From NCBI RefSeq assembly GCF_029203305.1, contig NC_089461.1, positions 124,001-188,000 on the forward strand: 64,000 nucleotides of DNA, written 5' to 3'. This document shows, one piece after another, positions 26,775-36,321 of this stretch; position 1 is the stretch's first letter, and each line of letters begins with the position of its first letter. The position numbers were made by a program, and so were the translations under genes. The notes under the pieces are model-generated. The model made no database searches, was not told the origin of the DNA, and worked only from the letters and a program-made list of their open reading frames with translations. Source of the stretch: Yamadazyma tenuis (lineage: Eukaryota; Ascomycota; Pichiomycetes; Serinales; Debaryomycetaceae).

Positions 26775-28220
26775 TTAAATTGTCTTGCAAAATATCACGT
26801 AAATAGCTACCACTAAAGCGCTTACCAGGCCTGCTTGACGAGCAAAGGCGATCGCATGAAATCGTTTGCGAATTAAGCCCCAGCTGTCAAACAGTTGTCG
26901 TATTCTCAGTTGGAGCGTCCGTGGTGACTCCTTGGTGTTTGTGTAACTGGGGAGAGGCATTATGTAGGGCGACAGGCCGGCCGCGTTCTCATTGTCTTGG
27001 TCTTGAATAAAATCGGAGAGCTTCTTCGAATTCATGTTGTGTAACGGTAACATCGTGTAGCCAACTATGGCCGACTGGCTCGAGTTCCAGTAAAGCAAGA
27101 CCAAGCCACTCACCGCCGCCATAAACACATAATGGGCAATATTGTAGTAAGGGCGTGGAAGGTAGCACATGTGGGTTTTGTACTGGAACTCTTCATCAGC
27201 GTTTACAAACGATAAAAGCTGGACACCCGGCCTCCATATTCCCATGGCCATACTGATGGACTTTACGGTGACCTCTCTGGTAGACTCGCTATGTTGAATA
27301 TCGCAGTAATCGTGGTCGTCTCCACTAAATACCAAATCGGGTTGGATTAGGTCTAAAATCTCCGACGAAAGCCCGGCATCCACCACCAGCTGGTATTGGT
27401 ACCCCTTGGAAAGACGGAACGTTGGGCTCTCACGAAGAGGCCCGCATGGCTTCTCGCTGGGATCTCTATACAATGGAACATGTGAAAGTAACACCCGAGG
27501 ATTCTCCTTTGAGATGGTCCGACCAAACTGCTTATCGATGAAAGCCCGGGCATCACCGTTGATCTCACCATTGTCAGACATCAACGAAGGGGTGTCGAGC
27601 GCGATGAAGTCCACGTCGTTGATGGTGGTGATGGTGTTAAGTCTTCCAAACTTCTTGGAAAACCGCTTGCGACTTTCTAACTTGACAGCATCTCCAATCC
27701 CGATATCGTGGTTACCAGGCACGTTAATGAAGAAGTTTCTGTCCTTCTTGAACCCGTACTTTTTATGGGGAAAAATGTTTTTGAACCGACGGAACTGTTG
27801 GTTGAAGTACTTATCACCACTGGACCGGCCATTATCAAGGTAATCTCCCAAGAAGAAGATATAGTCGGGGTCCAAGTGGCGCACAAATGACCGGTAGTTC
27901 TTCTTGATATACGTATCAACGGTATGTTGAGAGAGCTTCAACAAAAGCAGGTTTCTTCCAGGATAGGTATGACTATCAATTAGCTGGGGGTCGGCAATGA
28001 ACAAAATATTGGTTATACCTTCGAATACTTGGGGCTCATGTTGCTTGTGGAATCCATGGTGTTCTGGCTGCTTCGAAAGCGTCAACTGGTCCCACTGGCA
28101 CCGGTTGGCCACGTAAAATGGAAGGAATCTCTCGTGGATAAAAAACGTGATAACCCAGAGGATAAGGATCCCCGCCACTAATTGGTGATAACTCTTGATC
28201 TTGGGGAAAAGAAGCTTCAT
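26775..28220 (-). CDS. CDC1: Cdc1/Ted1-family metallophosphoesterase
   Basis: ER membrane Mn-dependent phosphodiesterase that trims ethanolamine phosphate from the first mannose of GPI anchors (Cdc1) or the second (Ted1). 481 residues: an N-terminal transmembrane helix (~14-33), calcineurin-like phosphoesterase motifs ADPQLID, FLGDYLDNG, GNHDIG, SHVPLYR and SGDDHDYC, then two C-terminal hydrophobic segments near 365-385 and 460-480. The length fits Cdc1 (491) and Ted1 (473); the GDDHDYC block and two-helix end make me prefer CDC1, not with certainty. Confidence 0.82.
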   Translation of the reverse strand: MKLLFPKIKSYHQLVAGILILWVITFFIHERFLPFYVANRCQWDQLTLSKQPEHHGFHKQHEPQVFEGITNILFIADPQLIDSHTYPGRNLLLLKLSQHTVDTYIKKNYRSFVRHLDPDYIFFLGDYLDNGRSSGDKYFNQQFRRFKNIFPHKKYGFKKDRNFFINVPGNHDIGIGDAVKLESRKRFSKKFGRLNTITTINDVDFIALDTPSLMSDNGEINGDARAFIDKQFGRTISKENPRVLLSHVPLYRDPSEKPCGPLRESPTFRLSKGYQYQLVVDAGLSSEILDLIQPDLVFSGDDHDYCDIQHSESTREVTVKSISMAMGIWRPGVQLLSFVNADEEFQYKTHMCYLPRPYYNIAHYVFMAAVSGLVLLYWNSSQSAIVGYTMLPLHNMNSKKLSDFIQDQDNENAAGLSPYIMPLPSYTNTKESPRTLQLRIRQLFDSWGLIRKRFHAIAFARQAGLVSALVVAIYVIFCKTI

Positions 28221-28400
28221 TGTTTCACAGACAATACACGCTTTTCAACGGATTATGGTCCTCGTTAATAAAATATAACCAAACAAACCGATTGTGTATA
28301 CTCGTCTCAAATGCTTGATTAAAATTGTAATTAGGCGACTACCTGCTGCTGTCGTATAAACTTGCGCGTCGCATCCTACAATTGACAACTAATTAAATAG

Positions 28401-29876
28401 ATGCTGGACACCTCGGTACTAATTGCGGTGGCGGTGGCCGTCGTCATCCACTACTTGTTCAAGAAGTATGTTGATGCCACCAAGGATGTGCCTGACTTGT
28501 ACTTATCCGAACAATCGTTGGTAGAAGCCACCAGACTTTCTGACCAGTCAGCCATCTACAAGAGTAACAAACTAGATTTCGGGAATGGGTTAAGGGTCGG
28601 CCTTGACATCCGCTATAACCACTACAAGATCCGTCACGGAAACCCCTGCGATGTGTGGGAGTTATTGGTGGCGGGTTTGAAATCTAATCCCCAGAAGCTT
28701 ATGGTTCTAAACAATGAGGTGATCAAAATATCCGAATTAAACTTTAAGGTCAACCGCGTTACGGCTTATTTGGATGCAAATGGGATCCGGAACATCGCCG
28801 TAAAGTACTCCGACTTCATGGCATCCATTGATCACACGGTGATCTTGTTTGCTTGTTTGATCAATGCCGTCACTGTTACCTTCTACCAAACATCAGACGA
28901 TCTTCAGACCTTGGAAGTAGACCACTTTGGTGACCAATTGTTGCAAGAGGTGGATCTGATCCTCTCCGCTACCGGTGAGCTATTCACCTACGAAAATATC
29001 TACAACTTCGACAAAGATAAAGGTGCACGGATCCGAGTGGTTAAGAAACTTGATGGATCTACAATCAGAACCACCGAATACTTGGCCGTCAACTTGGTCA
29101 GCAATATCGCTTCGACTTTGAAGCACCTACCACCAAATGAAACAATTGGTCCCAAAGACACGATATTGGTGACAAATGTAAACCCTCACACTCTGCTTGT
29201 GAACACACTATGCAAAGTGTTGACTGGGTTTGTGACTAACTCCAGTGTCATCATCACCAACTCGCTGTCGTGGGAAAACCTTGTTCTGTACAACCCGTCG
29301 GTGATGTTCCTGGACCTGCTGGTATACTCTAAGGGCGAACTTGTGCACAAGTTACAAAGAGGGCTATCGGTTGTTGGTAGAACCAAGTACAAGCTTTCAA
29401 TGTACTTTTTGTCCCAGGGAAAATTCAGTAGGTTTGGCAGCTCCAACTTGAGATTGGTGTACTTCACCACCATTGTAGGTGGGCCTGAGTCCTGCTACTT
29501 TGCTACCGCAAAACTTAATCAATTGAGGGCTTTGCTTAATGCAAGAGTCATTGTTGAGTATGGGTATGATAACTTGATAGGTCCCGTGGTGTTGAGTGAT
29601 TTATACGATTATAGGGTGTTGGATGGAGCTATCACTGAGAATCTAGTGGGTTCTGGGTGTATTTTCCAAGCAGTTGAGATCAAGCTTGTGAACTTGAAAT
29701 CGGACAATTTTGGAGATATTATGGTCAGAGGTTACAATATAGGTAAAGTCAACAATTACATTATTGGTGGTGGTTCAGGGGAGAGAGTCAATAAAGACAA
29801 TGAAGGGTTCATGTTGCTTGAGGGTGTGAAAGGTAAATGGGGAAGTGATGGATGCTTGTACATATATGGTGAATAA
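28401..29876 (+). CDS. Degenerate membrane-anchored acyl-adenylate (ANL) family protein
   Basis: 491 residues beginning with a single transmembrane helix (TSVLIAVAVAVVIHYLF). The remainder follows the AMP-binding fold: ELNFKVNRVTAYLDANGIRN, a FACLINAVTVTFYQT segment and, near the end, VEIKLVNLKSDNFGDIMVRG and WGSDGCLYIYG, which parallel the GEI-RG and DG-Y-YI-GR stretches of acyl-CoA synthetases. The Ser/Thr-Gly-rich ATP loop (TSGTTGxPK) is not recognisable. The protein stops at the hinge, so the C-terminal lid with its catalytic Lys is absent. It probably does not adenylate acids and could have a lipid-binding or structural role. There are no internal stops, so it looks like a maintained gene. 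Confidence 0.7.
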   Translation: MLDTSVLIAVAVAVVIHYLFKKYVDATKDVPDLYLSEQSLVEATRLSDQSAIYKSNKLDFGNGLRVGLDIRYNHYKIRHGNPCDVWELLVAGLKSNPQKLMVLNNEVIKISELNFKVNRVTAYLDANGIRNIAVKYSDFMASIDHTVILFACLINAVTVTFYQTSDDLQTLEVDHFGDQLLQEVDLILSATGELFTYENIYNFDKDKGARIRVVKKLDGSTIRTTEYLAVNLVSNIASTLKHLPPNETIGPKDTILVTNVNPHTLLVNTLCKVLTGFVTNSSVIITNSLSWENLVLYNPSVMFLDLLVYSKGELVHKLQRGLSVVGRTKYKLSMYFLSQGKFSRFGSSNLRLVYFTTIVGGPESCYFATAKLNQLRALLNARVIVEYGYDNLIGPVVLSDLYDYRVLDGAITENLVGSGCIFQAVEIKLVNLKSDNFGDIMVRGYNIGKVNNYIIGGGSGERVNKDNEGFMLLEGVKGKWGSDGCLYIYGE

Positions 29877-30017
29877 GGAAAACAATTAATGCAAAAGAAT
29901 ACGCTTGTAGCCTCACAAATTGTAAATTCAAATAGTATGATGCTTTCACAACCTTCTACGAATATTGTAAGAAATGCTTTGAGCTACTTGGGTATCACCG
30001 TGCACTCTACTTGTTGA

Positions 30018-30938
30018 CTACTTACAAGAAAGTTTGACTTTATCGTTCAAGTCGCTATCATCGGCATCGTTCACATCATCAATTGTTCTCTTGACAAAGA
30101 AGGAGTTGGAAATAAAAATCTTCAAGTTGAATTGACTCAAGTAGTAATTAATGAACTTGATCTCAACTGCATCAAGATTTTTCACATTCAAATTGGAAAA
30201 GAATATTCCCCATTTACCGAGTTTGGAATCAATCAACGCAGAATCACTTTCCCAAACTACTTCACTCTTCGAACTATCAGCCAAGATCTTTTGAACCTTG
30301 ATGAAATCATACCCAAAAATAAGCAACACATTGCACCAGTTTTCGTAGGTGGCATTACTGACGTACAAATTATATTCCAACGCCTGCAATAAGTCGATTT
30401 CCAATGTCTTTAGCAACTTTATTTGGTTCTTGTCCTCCGAATCCAACCCTAAGATTTTCACCCACGTTTTAAAGGAGTAATTAGCATCTTGATTGAACTT
30501 AGAGGCCAAGATCACCAACCCCAAAAACAAATGTTTGGGATTTTTCAACGACTTAACCTTTTCGTCATTCCTTTTCTTGATGAGTTTCATCAAGTAAAGG
30601 CATGCAATTTGCAAGATTTGGATCGAAGTCTTTGACCTCTTCAAAACCTGCAAAATAAAGAACCTCAAGTTAGAAGGATTGATTTCCACCTCCTGGTCTT
30701 CAAGGTACAATAACTTGATCAAATAAATGGCACTGTTGATCAAGGTTAAGTTGAACTGGCTCTTATCAAAGTTATTATGATAGTATTTGTAGTCATTGGG
30801 CAATAAAATTTCTTCTTCAAAGTCCATTTCCTTTAACTCAACTGAAGACAAAGGTGTTAAACTGGAAGACTTAGCAAACAAGCTATCAACTTCTGAACTG
30901 CTCGGGGTGACCGGCAGAATGCTGGAAACAATAGTCAT
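30018..30938 (-). CDS. PCL5: PCL-family (Pho85) cyclin, probably Pcl5
   Basis: 306 residues from the ATG at 30938; the frame continues 13 codons upstream without an ATG. A Ser/Pro-rich N-terminus leads to a cyclin box of the Pho80/Pcl type: RFFILQVLKRSKTSIQIL, YLMKLIKK, then KHLFLGLVILASKFNQDANY and WVKILGLD, LLKTLEIDLLQALEYNLYV. These residues (hydrophobic helix, LASKF, LE-DLL-AL-YNL) are characteristic. Pcl5 directs Pho85 to phosphorylate Gcn4 for degradation and is itself a Gcn4 target. Three TGASTCA sites in the promoter favour Pcl5 over other PCLs. The family call is firm, the member inferred. Confidence 0.8.
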   Translation of the reverse strand: MTIVSSILPVTPSSSEVDSLFAKSSSLTPLSSVELKEMDFEEEILLPNDYKYYHNNFDKSQFNLTLINSAIYLIKLLYLEDQEVEINPSNLRFFILQVLKRSKTSIQILQIACLYLMKLIKKRNDEKVKSLKNPKHLFLGLVILASKFNQDANYSFKTWVKILGLDSEDKNQIKLLKTLEIDLLQALEYNLYVSNATYENWCNVLLIFGYDFIKVQKILADSSKSEVVWESDSALIDSKLGKWGIFFSNLNVKNLDAVEIKFINYYLSQFNLKIFISNSFFVKRTIDDVNDADDSDLNDKVKLSCK

Positions 30939-31563
30939 TATAATACAGCAAATGCAATAAAGTTTAAAATCACACACAAAAAAAAAACGGTTATCTTATA
31001 ACATCATTCAGCCTTTATATCGTAAGATTCAAGGAATCAAAAGGACATCATGAATCTATTAGCAAACCAAAAACGTAGAAACGCCAAAAAAAAACCAACA
31101 AAACCTGACAGATGATTACTCAAATGTCACACAAACAGTAATAGACCAACGGGATTAACGATACAAAAATCTACTATAACAAAGAAGTAAAGCAGATTAG
31201 TCACGATTGCAGCCAAAGCAAGCTCTGGAAGAAAAAGGGGGGAAAGAACAAAATTGAAAGGATACTCGCTTATTCACTACCTAGTATATCAAAGACCTCT
31301 ATTAAATATGGAGACACTAATGATAAAGCAGCGTGCTGAATAAACTGTGGGAATAAACTGACAATGCGGACAGCCGGTTTTATATGCGTCTTATCGGCCT
31401 GACTCATTCGCACCTAACATCGGCGATGGCCAAAAAATGGGTCATTTTGCTAGATGGGTCATTTTCCTGCATGCGCGCCCGCCCGAAACCGCTGTTGAGT
31501 CAACCACAGTTGAGTCAACCCTTAGTTCATGATGCATTTCATAGTATCTATTGAGCTATACAC
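30939..31563 (-). promoter_or_regulatory. PCL cyclin promoter with three Gcn4-type sites
   Basis: 625 bp between the cyclin start and the PAN3 stop, with no credible gene. TGACTCA is at 31400-31406. The 12-mer GTTGAGTCAACC occurs twice 15 bp apart (31494-31505 and 31509-31520), each containing TGAGTCA. The sites lie about 460-580 bp from the ATG. A-rich tracts occur near 30980 and 31090. Confidence 0.6.
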
Positions 31564-33462
31564 TTACTTTGCTAATTCCCGGAAACAGCTGTCGATTATG
31601 TCTCGCAACTCTTTGTAGCTGACAAGAATCGAAAGCTTCTCATCTCGTGACACCAACATGAATCGCTCTTCTATACCACAGTCTAGCTTATTAAGTTTTA
31701 TCAACACCCGGGATAAATCGATAATAGGCCTATTGGACTCATCGTGTTGGTGAAAAATGTAGTCGTTGAAAAGCTTGATCAAGTTCACCTTTTCGTTCTC
31801 TTTCCAGAGCAAATGGGGACTGTCAACGATGAAGTTGATCTTAGAAATGAGTCTGAAGAGACGGGCATTTTCAACCTCATTAGTGAGTTGGCTTTCTATA
31901 TAGTCTTGGGATTTCTGTAGATCATTGATCATCTTAATCAGTCTCTTACTGAGATAAAACTGGTTGAACTTGTCCAAATTAACGTCCATAAAGCCGATGT
32001 TCAACTTTACGAGAAGGTCAATCATCTCATCTCCAACCACACCTTTCAAGCTATTGATCTGGTCTTGGGTACCACGTGATGATGGTGATCCTGGGAGCAT
32101 TAACAACGCCAATGACAACACCACTTTTCCAAACCGCTCAAGATCTTGCTTTTGTAGGTCTTGAACCGTGGTAGTGTCATCTGATTCATGATTGAAAATG
32201 TCGTCAATACCACAGCTGGATAACTTGATTCTGTTTTTTCCCACCACAAGAATCTTACTTAGGTTCAATGCTGATCGAGCCGCCAACCGACTTTTGTGAA
32301 TATCCATTAGTGCGTTAGTTATTTGAATAATGTAGCACCAAAGAATGTCTTCATTAATAGGCTCAAGTTTGGACCCCAATTTCCGATTGATATGCTGTTC
32401 CAGAAGGGTATTTGCGTTCGGATAATAGTCATATACCACACATAACTGTGATCTGTTTCCTCCAAAGGCAATGGTCGTGAAACAATCGTGCAACCCCACA
32501 ATGTTACTGTTTTGCAAGCGTTTCCACCTTTCAACGGTTTTAAAAGGACCCTTGTTATCTATTTGAATGGTGTCACTATGGTCAAACTTCCGTAGAGCAT
32601 AGGCAAGTCCATCCACATTCGAAAACACTTTATACACTGCCGAATTGACCCCAAATACCGAAGACTTTGTCTCCATGTCAACAGGCATCAAAGAGTGATA
32701 AGCACCCACATTATCAGGCAAGTTGCTGAGTCCACCGAGTGTTTGGAGAGTGGTCTCATTTCTTCTTTGGAGTGTTTCACGTAAGTCGTTGGGGATGAAC
32801 ATTTCTTGAGAATTGGTTTGGTGTGAAGGTAACGGAATCATTAATCGAGGAGGAGGAGCAGGGGCATAGAGATGGTAATTGAGTGGATAGTTTGTGCTGG
32901 TGTGTTGGTAATACATGTCATTGCTGCCCATACTTGAAATGGATTGGTTTCCCGCAGAAGATGGAGGATTGGCATATGGGTTTGGTGTGATGTTAACAGA
33001 AGGCGAAGATGCTTCAAACGTACTGGGCGTGAACACCGACGCAGAAGTGTTGAATTTCCGAGAAGCTGCCCCAATTGGTGTCACACTAGACGCCCGAAGC
33101 CCTTCATTGGATTCTCCGCTGGGCACAAACGTAGGAATTTTATCAAGTTTGGGTGATAGTCCGGAGAACTTACCTGTTAAAGAGCCGACACTGGCAGCAG
33201 ATGCAGCAGCACCTGGAGATGGCTGGAAAGACGGGGTGTTAAAATTGAACCGTTTCTTGGTGTCTGCTTTGCCGTTCAAACTGGTATTTACAGACATGGG
33301 AGACAGCACGGGGGAAGTACGCTCGAGAGCGGTTGTTGTTGACTTTTGTGATTTGGAGGTTGAGTGACCAAAAGCGCAGCCCTTGTTTTCAAATTTGCAA
33401 TGGCCGTAGATGAGAATGTTTTTACAGAGTGTGTCCTTGGCTGAGTCAAGATTTATGTTCAT
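31564..33462 (-). CDS. PAN3: PAN2-PAN3 deadenylase regulatory subunit Pan3
   Basis: Adaptor that recruits the Pan2 nuclease to poly(A)-binding protein for mRNA poly(A) trimming. 632 residues from the ATG at 33462. A CCCH zinc finger (CKNILIYGHCKFENKGCAFGH, C-X8-C-X5-C-X3-H) starts near residue 13, followed by a long Ser/Pro-rich linker with NPYANPP. The pseudokinase domain begins near residue 240 (VYKVFSNVDGLAYALRKFD, WKRLQNSNIVGLHDCF), then come the coiled coil and C-terminal knob (FRLISKINFIVDSPHL). The three codons upstream start with GTG. Confidence 0.95.
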   Translation of the reverse strand: MNINLDSAKDTLCKNILIYGHCKFENKGCAFGHSTSKSQKSTTTALERTSPVLSPMSVNTSLNGKADTKKRFNFNTPSFQPSPGAAASAASVGSLTGKFSGLSPKLDKIPTFVPSGESNEGLRASSVTPIGAASRKFNTSASVFTPSTFEASSPSVNITPNPYANPPSSAGNQSISSMGSNDMYYQHTSTNYPLNYHLYAPAPPPRLMIPLPSHQTNSQEMFIPNDLRETLQRRNETTLQTLGGLSNLPDNVGAYHSLMPVDMETKSSVFGVNSAVYKVFSNVDGLAYALRKFDHSDTIQIDNKGPFKTVERWKRLQNSNIVGLHDCFTTIAFGGNRSQLCVVYDYYPNANTLLEQHINRKLGSKLEPINEDILWCYIIQITNALMDIHKSRLAARSALNLSKILVVGKNRIKLSSCGIDDIFNHESDDTTTVQDLQKQDLERFGKVVLSLALLMLPGSPSSRGTQDQINSLKGVVGDEMIDLLVKLNIGFMDVNLDKFNQFYLSKRLIKMINDLQKSQDYIESQLTNEVENARLFRLISKINFIVDSPHLLWKENEKVNLIKLFNDYIFHQHDESNRPIIDLSRVLIKLNKLDCGIEERFMLVSRDEKLSILVSYKELRDIIDSCFRELAK

Positions 33463-33769
33463 TATCAGCACTCTATCGATTCATTCCTGGTATCTATGAA
33501 GTGGTGGTAGGGAGTTTGATGATATCAACTTGTGTGCGACTTAGGCGATAGTGCACGCACGACCCACTAGTTTGGAAACGAAGTAACTTGTGATCAGGAG
33601 GTTATACAAGTACAGTGACAGAGTTTTTAGAAAGTGAAGAGTGTGAGGATCATTATGGTGTTACGAAAGGGTTTAAAGCAACCGAATTGATGGTTCTTGT
33701 GCAGATTAAATACCCACAGAAAAGAAATTGCGCACTGAGGAAATCTCTCTCTCAAACCTTTCTCTTCTA
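33463..33769. promoter_or_regulatory. Divergent promoter PAN3 / SDR gene
   Basis: 307 bp shared upstream region. I see no gene and no well-defined site. Confidence 0.3.
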
Positions 33770-34587
33770 ATGCCATTTGTATTGATACTTACTGGCGCCT
33801 CTACTGGTATGTGTATTCGCTAGCAAACACCACTACTGGGCTAAAACTAACATCGCTAGGGATTGGAGCTTCAATTGCCCTGATCTATTTGTCACGTCCT
33901 GATACATGTCTTGTTGCTGTGGCTAGATCAGAGGACAAACTTCAAGAATTGGTTGAAACCTACGGATCTGACAGAGTAGCATTTGTGGCTGGTAGCGTGT
34001 CAGAAGACCAAGTTATTCGTCAGAGCGTGGAGTTGGCGGTGTCGAAGTTTGGCCGAGTCGACTCAGTTATTGCTAATGCTGGAGTGTTGGACCCAGTACA
34101 AACCATAGATAATGCTGATATCGATGCCTGGAAACAAGCGTTCGACGTGAATTTCTTCTCTGTTGTCAACTTGGCCAAGTACGTGATTCCTGAATTGCGT
34201 AAGACCCGTGGAAGTTTCATTGGTGTGTCGTCCGGGGCTTCAGTTGGAGCCACCAATGGTTGGGGTTGTTATGGTGCCACCAAGGCGGCATTGAACCACT
34301 TAGTTCTCACCATCGCCGAACAAGAGGCCAGCAGTCAAGTGACGTCGCTTTCGGTTGCTCCTGGCGTGGTGGATACGTCTATGCAATTGGACATTAGAGA
34401 AAAACATAAGAGTGCCATGAAGCCCGAATCCCACAGGCGGTTCACAAAATTACATGAAGAACAAAAGTTACTTCACCCTGATGTTCCGGCCACCGTCTAC
34501 GTGAACTTGGCTCTTAATGGCTGGGATTCGACTATCAATGGCAAATATTTAAGATATAACGATGCAGCATTAGCCTCATATATTTAG
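33770..34587 (+). CDS. Short-chain dehydrogenase (Nre1/Irc24-like), one intron
   Basis: NAD(P)-dependent SDR of the benzil-reductase-like group (yeast YIR035C/Irc24). Exons 33770-33806 and 33860-34587 give 254 residues. The 53-nt intron has donor GTATGT (33807), an AACTAAC branch (33845-33851) and acceptor TAG (33859). It splits the cofactor motif, and splicing restores TGASTGIGASIAL. Further motifs: NAGVLDPV, catalytic Ser in GVSSGAS, and YGATK with Tyr and Lys. The end, GKYLRYNDAALASYI, also matches the yeast relatives. The unspliced frame from 33811 lacks the TGxxxGIG start. Confidence 0.9.
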
Positions 34588-34629
34588 TAACACCGCGAAC
34601 CACACGAATTTTTTCAGTCCAAATACACA

Positions 34630-35502
34630 ATGATTTCCAGAATTGTAACTGCTAGAACCATGGCCAGAAGTGTTGGTAGCGTCAGAACCACACTTATACG
34701 TGAGCCTGGCTCCCTTCGATTCAACTCAAGTATCACCAAGCCCAAATTCCCGTCGTCAGCCTCGACTACTCCTCCTCCCCCACCACCACCTCCAAGAGGA
34801 CGGATCTTAATTGGGTTAGGGTTGTTGGCAGCCGCCACCTCCATGGCCGCCGTGTTCTATACCAACAAGTCCCCGGTATCGGCGGTGGAACCGCAACCAC
34901 AAACAGGCCCAGAGTTCCCTGAAAACAAAATATCGGTGGTGTTTGTGTTGGGAGGTCCGGGCGCTGGCAAAGGCACCCAATGTGCCAAATTGGTGCAACA
35001 AAAGGGATTTGTTCATTTGAGTGCTGGAGACTTATTGAGAGCCGAGCAGGCCAGAGAAGGGTCCAAGTATGGTGAGTTGATTGCCACATGTATCAAAGAC
35101 GGAACCATTGTTCCTCAAGAAGTGACACTTGCTTTGTTGAAACAGGCAATCTTGGAGCAGTTCCAAAAAGGTTCCACCCGGTTTTTGGTTGATGGATTCC
35201 CCAGGAAAATGGACCAGGCGCTCTCCTTTGAAGAGCAGATTGCCAAATCAGCCTTTACGTTGTTCTTTGAGTGCCCTGAACAGGTGATGTTGGCAAGATT
35301 ATTAGAAAGAGGTAAAACCAGTGGCCGCGCTGATGATAACGTGGAGAGCATTAGAAAGCGGTTTAAAACGTTTATTGACACATCGATGCCCGTGGTCGAC
35401 TACTTCGACAAGCAGGGCCGTGTGGTGAAGGTTAGATGTGATCACCCGGTTGACCAAGTGTATGCATCGGTGTTGGAAGCCTTGAAACAAAGGGGTATTT
35501 GA
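34630..35502 (+). CDS. URA6: UMP/CMP kinase (Ura6) with N-terminal membrane extension
   Basis: Phosphorylates UMP (and AMP) for pyrimidine nucleotide synthesis. 290 residues; the C-terminal ~195 are a complete kinase with P-loop GGPGAGKGT (~109-117), VHLSAGDLLRAE, VDGFPRKMDQA and lid ERGKTSGRADDN. Sc Ura6 is only 204 residues. The extra ~90 here comprise an Arg-rich presequence-like start, an eight-proline run (48-55) and a hydrophobic helix (58-77), suggesting a mitochondrial, inner-membrane-anchored form. No internal ATG lies close before the kinase to make an obvious soluble form. Confidence 0.93.
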   Translation: MISRIVTARTMARSVGSVRTTLIREPGSLRFNSSITKPKFPSSASTTPPPPPPPPRGRILIGLGLLAAATSMAAVFYTNKSPVSAVEPQPQTGPEFPENKISVVFVLGGPGAGKGTQCAKLVQQKGFVHLSAGDLLRAEQAREGSKYGELIATCIKDGTIVPQEVTLALLKQAILEQFQKGSTRFLVDGFPRKMDQALSFEEQIAKSAFTLFFECPEQVMLARLLERGKTSGRADDNVESIRKRFKTFIDTSMPVVDYFDKQGRVVKVRCDHPVDQVYASVLEALKQRGI

Positions 35503-35590
35503 GTAGATGAATTGGTCACGTGAGTAGAACTGTCAATAGATATATTTTCAAGCTCGGCGCGCACAAAAATTTGTCATCCTTATACTAGTC

Positions 35591-36115
35591 ATGGAAACAG
35601 GACTCCCCGAAAACTACGCTATCCAAGTGTCTCGTACTCATAACAGAGAGTACTACGTAAACAATGTCACCGGTGAGTCTTCTTGGGAACCTCCCGCCGG
35701 CACCGACAAACAGAAACTCGATAAGTACCTCGAAGAGTTTGAAAACAACGGATACAAGCCTCTTGTAAATAGTAACAAACAGGTCAGAGCTACGCATTTG
35801 TTGGTCAAACACAACCAGTCCAGAAGACCAAAGTCTTGGAAGTCTCCCGATGGCATCACCCGGTCTCGAGATGATGCCATCCGTTTGATCAAGCAGTACA
35901 GAGAAAAGGTATTGAAGGAGAATATCCCCCTCGGAGACTTGGCCGCCACTGAGAGTGACTGTTCGTCCCACAGTCAGCACGGTGACTTGGGCTGGTTCGG
36001 AAAGGGCCAAATGCAGCCTCCATTTGAAATCACTTCTTTCAACTTAAATGTAGGAGAATTGAGTGAGCCAGTTGAGACTGATAGTGGCATCCATTTGTTG
36101 TTAAGAACCGGTTAA
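35591..36115 (+). CDS. ESS1: Peptidyl-prolyl isomerase Ess1 (Pin1 type)
   Basis: Phospho-Ser/Thr-Pro isomerase acting on the RNA polymerase II C-terminal domain. 174 residues: WW domain (~5-36) joined by a helical linker (~41-55) to the parvulin domain (~66-174). Active-site residues H69, C124 and H168 are present, as are the RRPKSW phosphate-binding loop and GDLGWFGKGQM. The linker and SWKSPDGI segment resemble the Candida enzyme. The first signature Trp of the WW domain is a Tyr here (position 9, PENYAI); the second (W32) remains. Confidence 0.96.
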   Translation: METGLPENYAIQVSRTHNREYYVNNVTGESSWEPPAGTDKQKLDKYLEEFENNGYKPLVNSNKQVRATHLLVKHNQSRRPKSWKSPDGITRSRDDAIRLIKQYREKVLKENIPLGDLAATESDCSSHSQHGDLGWFGKGQMQPPFEITSFNLNVGELSEPVETDSGIHLLLRTG

Positions 36116-36321
36116 ACAAGATTGTATATCATATATGTATTAAATGACACTTATTCACAGTATCCACCAATTTCTCTCATTTACCTTTCCTCTTAGCCGC
36201 ATTTAGTGCACTCTGGCGGAGTGGCTCAGAGCCTCAGACCAGAGCCTCAGACCTCAATTTAAGATTTTGGCTCTCCAGCCCAATCCAAACCCGCAGTAAA
36301 AAAACTCTTGAGCAACATACC

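Noticed and set aside
36210..36300. tRNA-like GGCGGAGTGGCTCAG stretch upstream of the aminopeptidase gene
   Set aside because: It resembles a tRNA D-arm/A box, but no B box (GGTTCRANTCC) or acceptor stem follows. The neighbouring CAGAGCCTCAGACC copies are a short local duplication.
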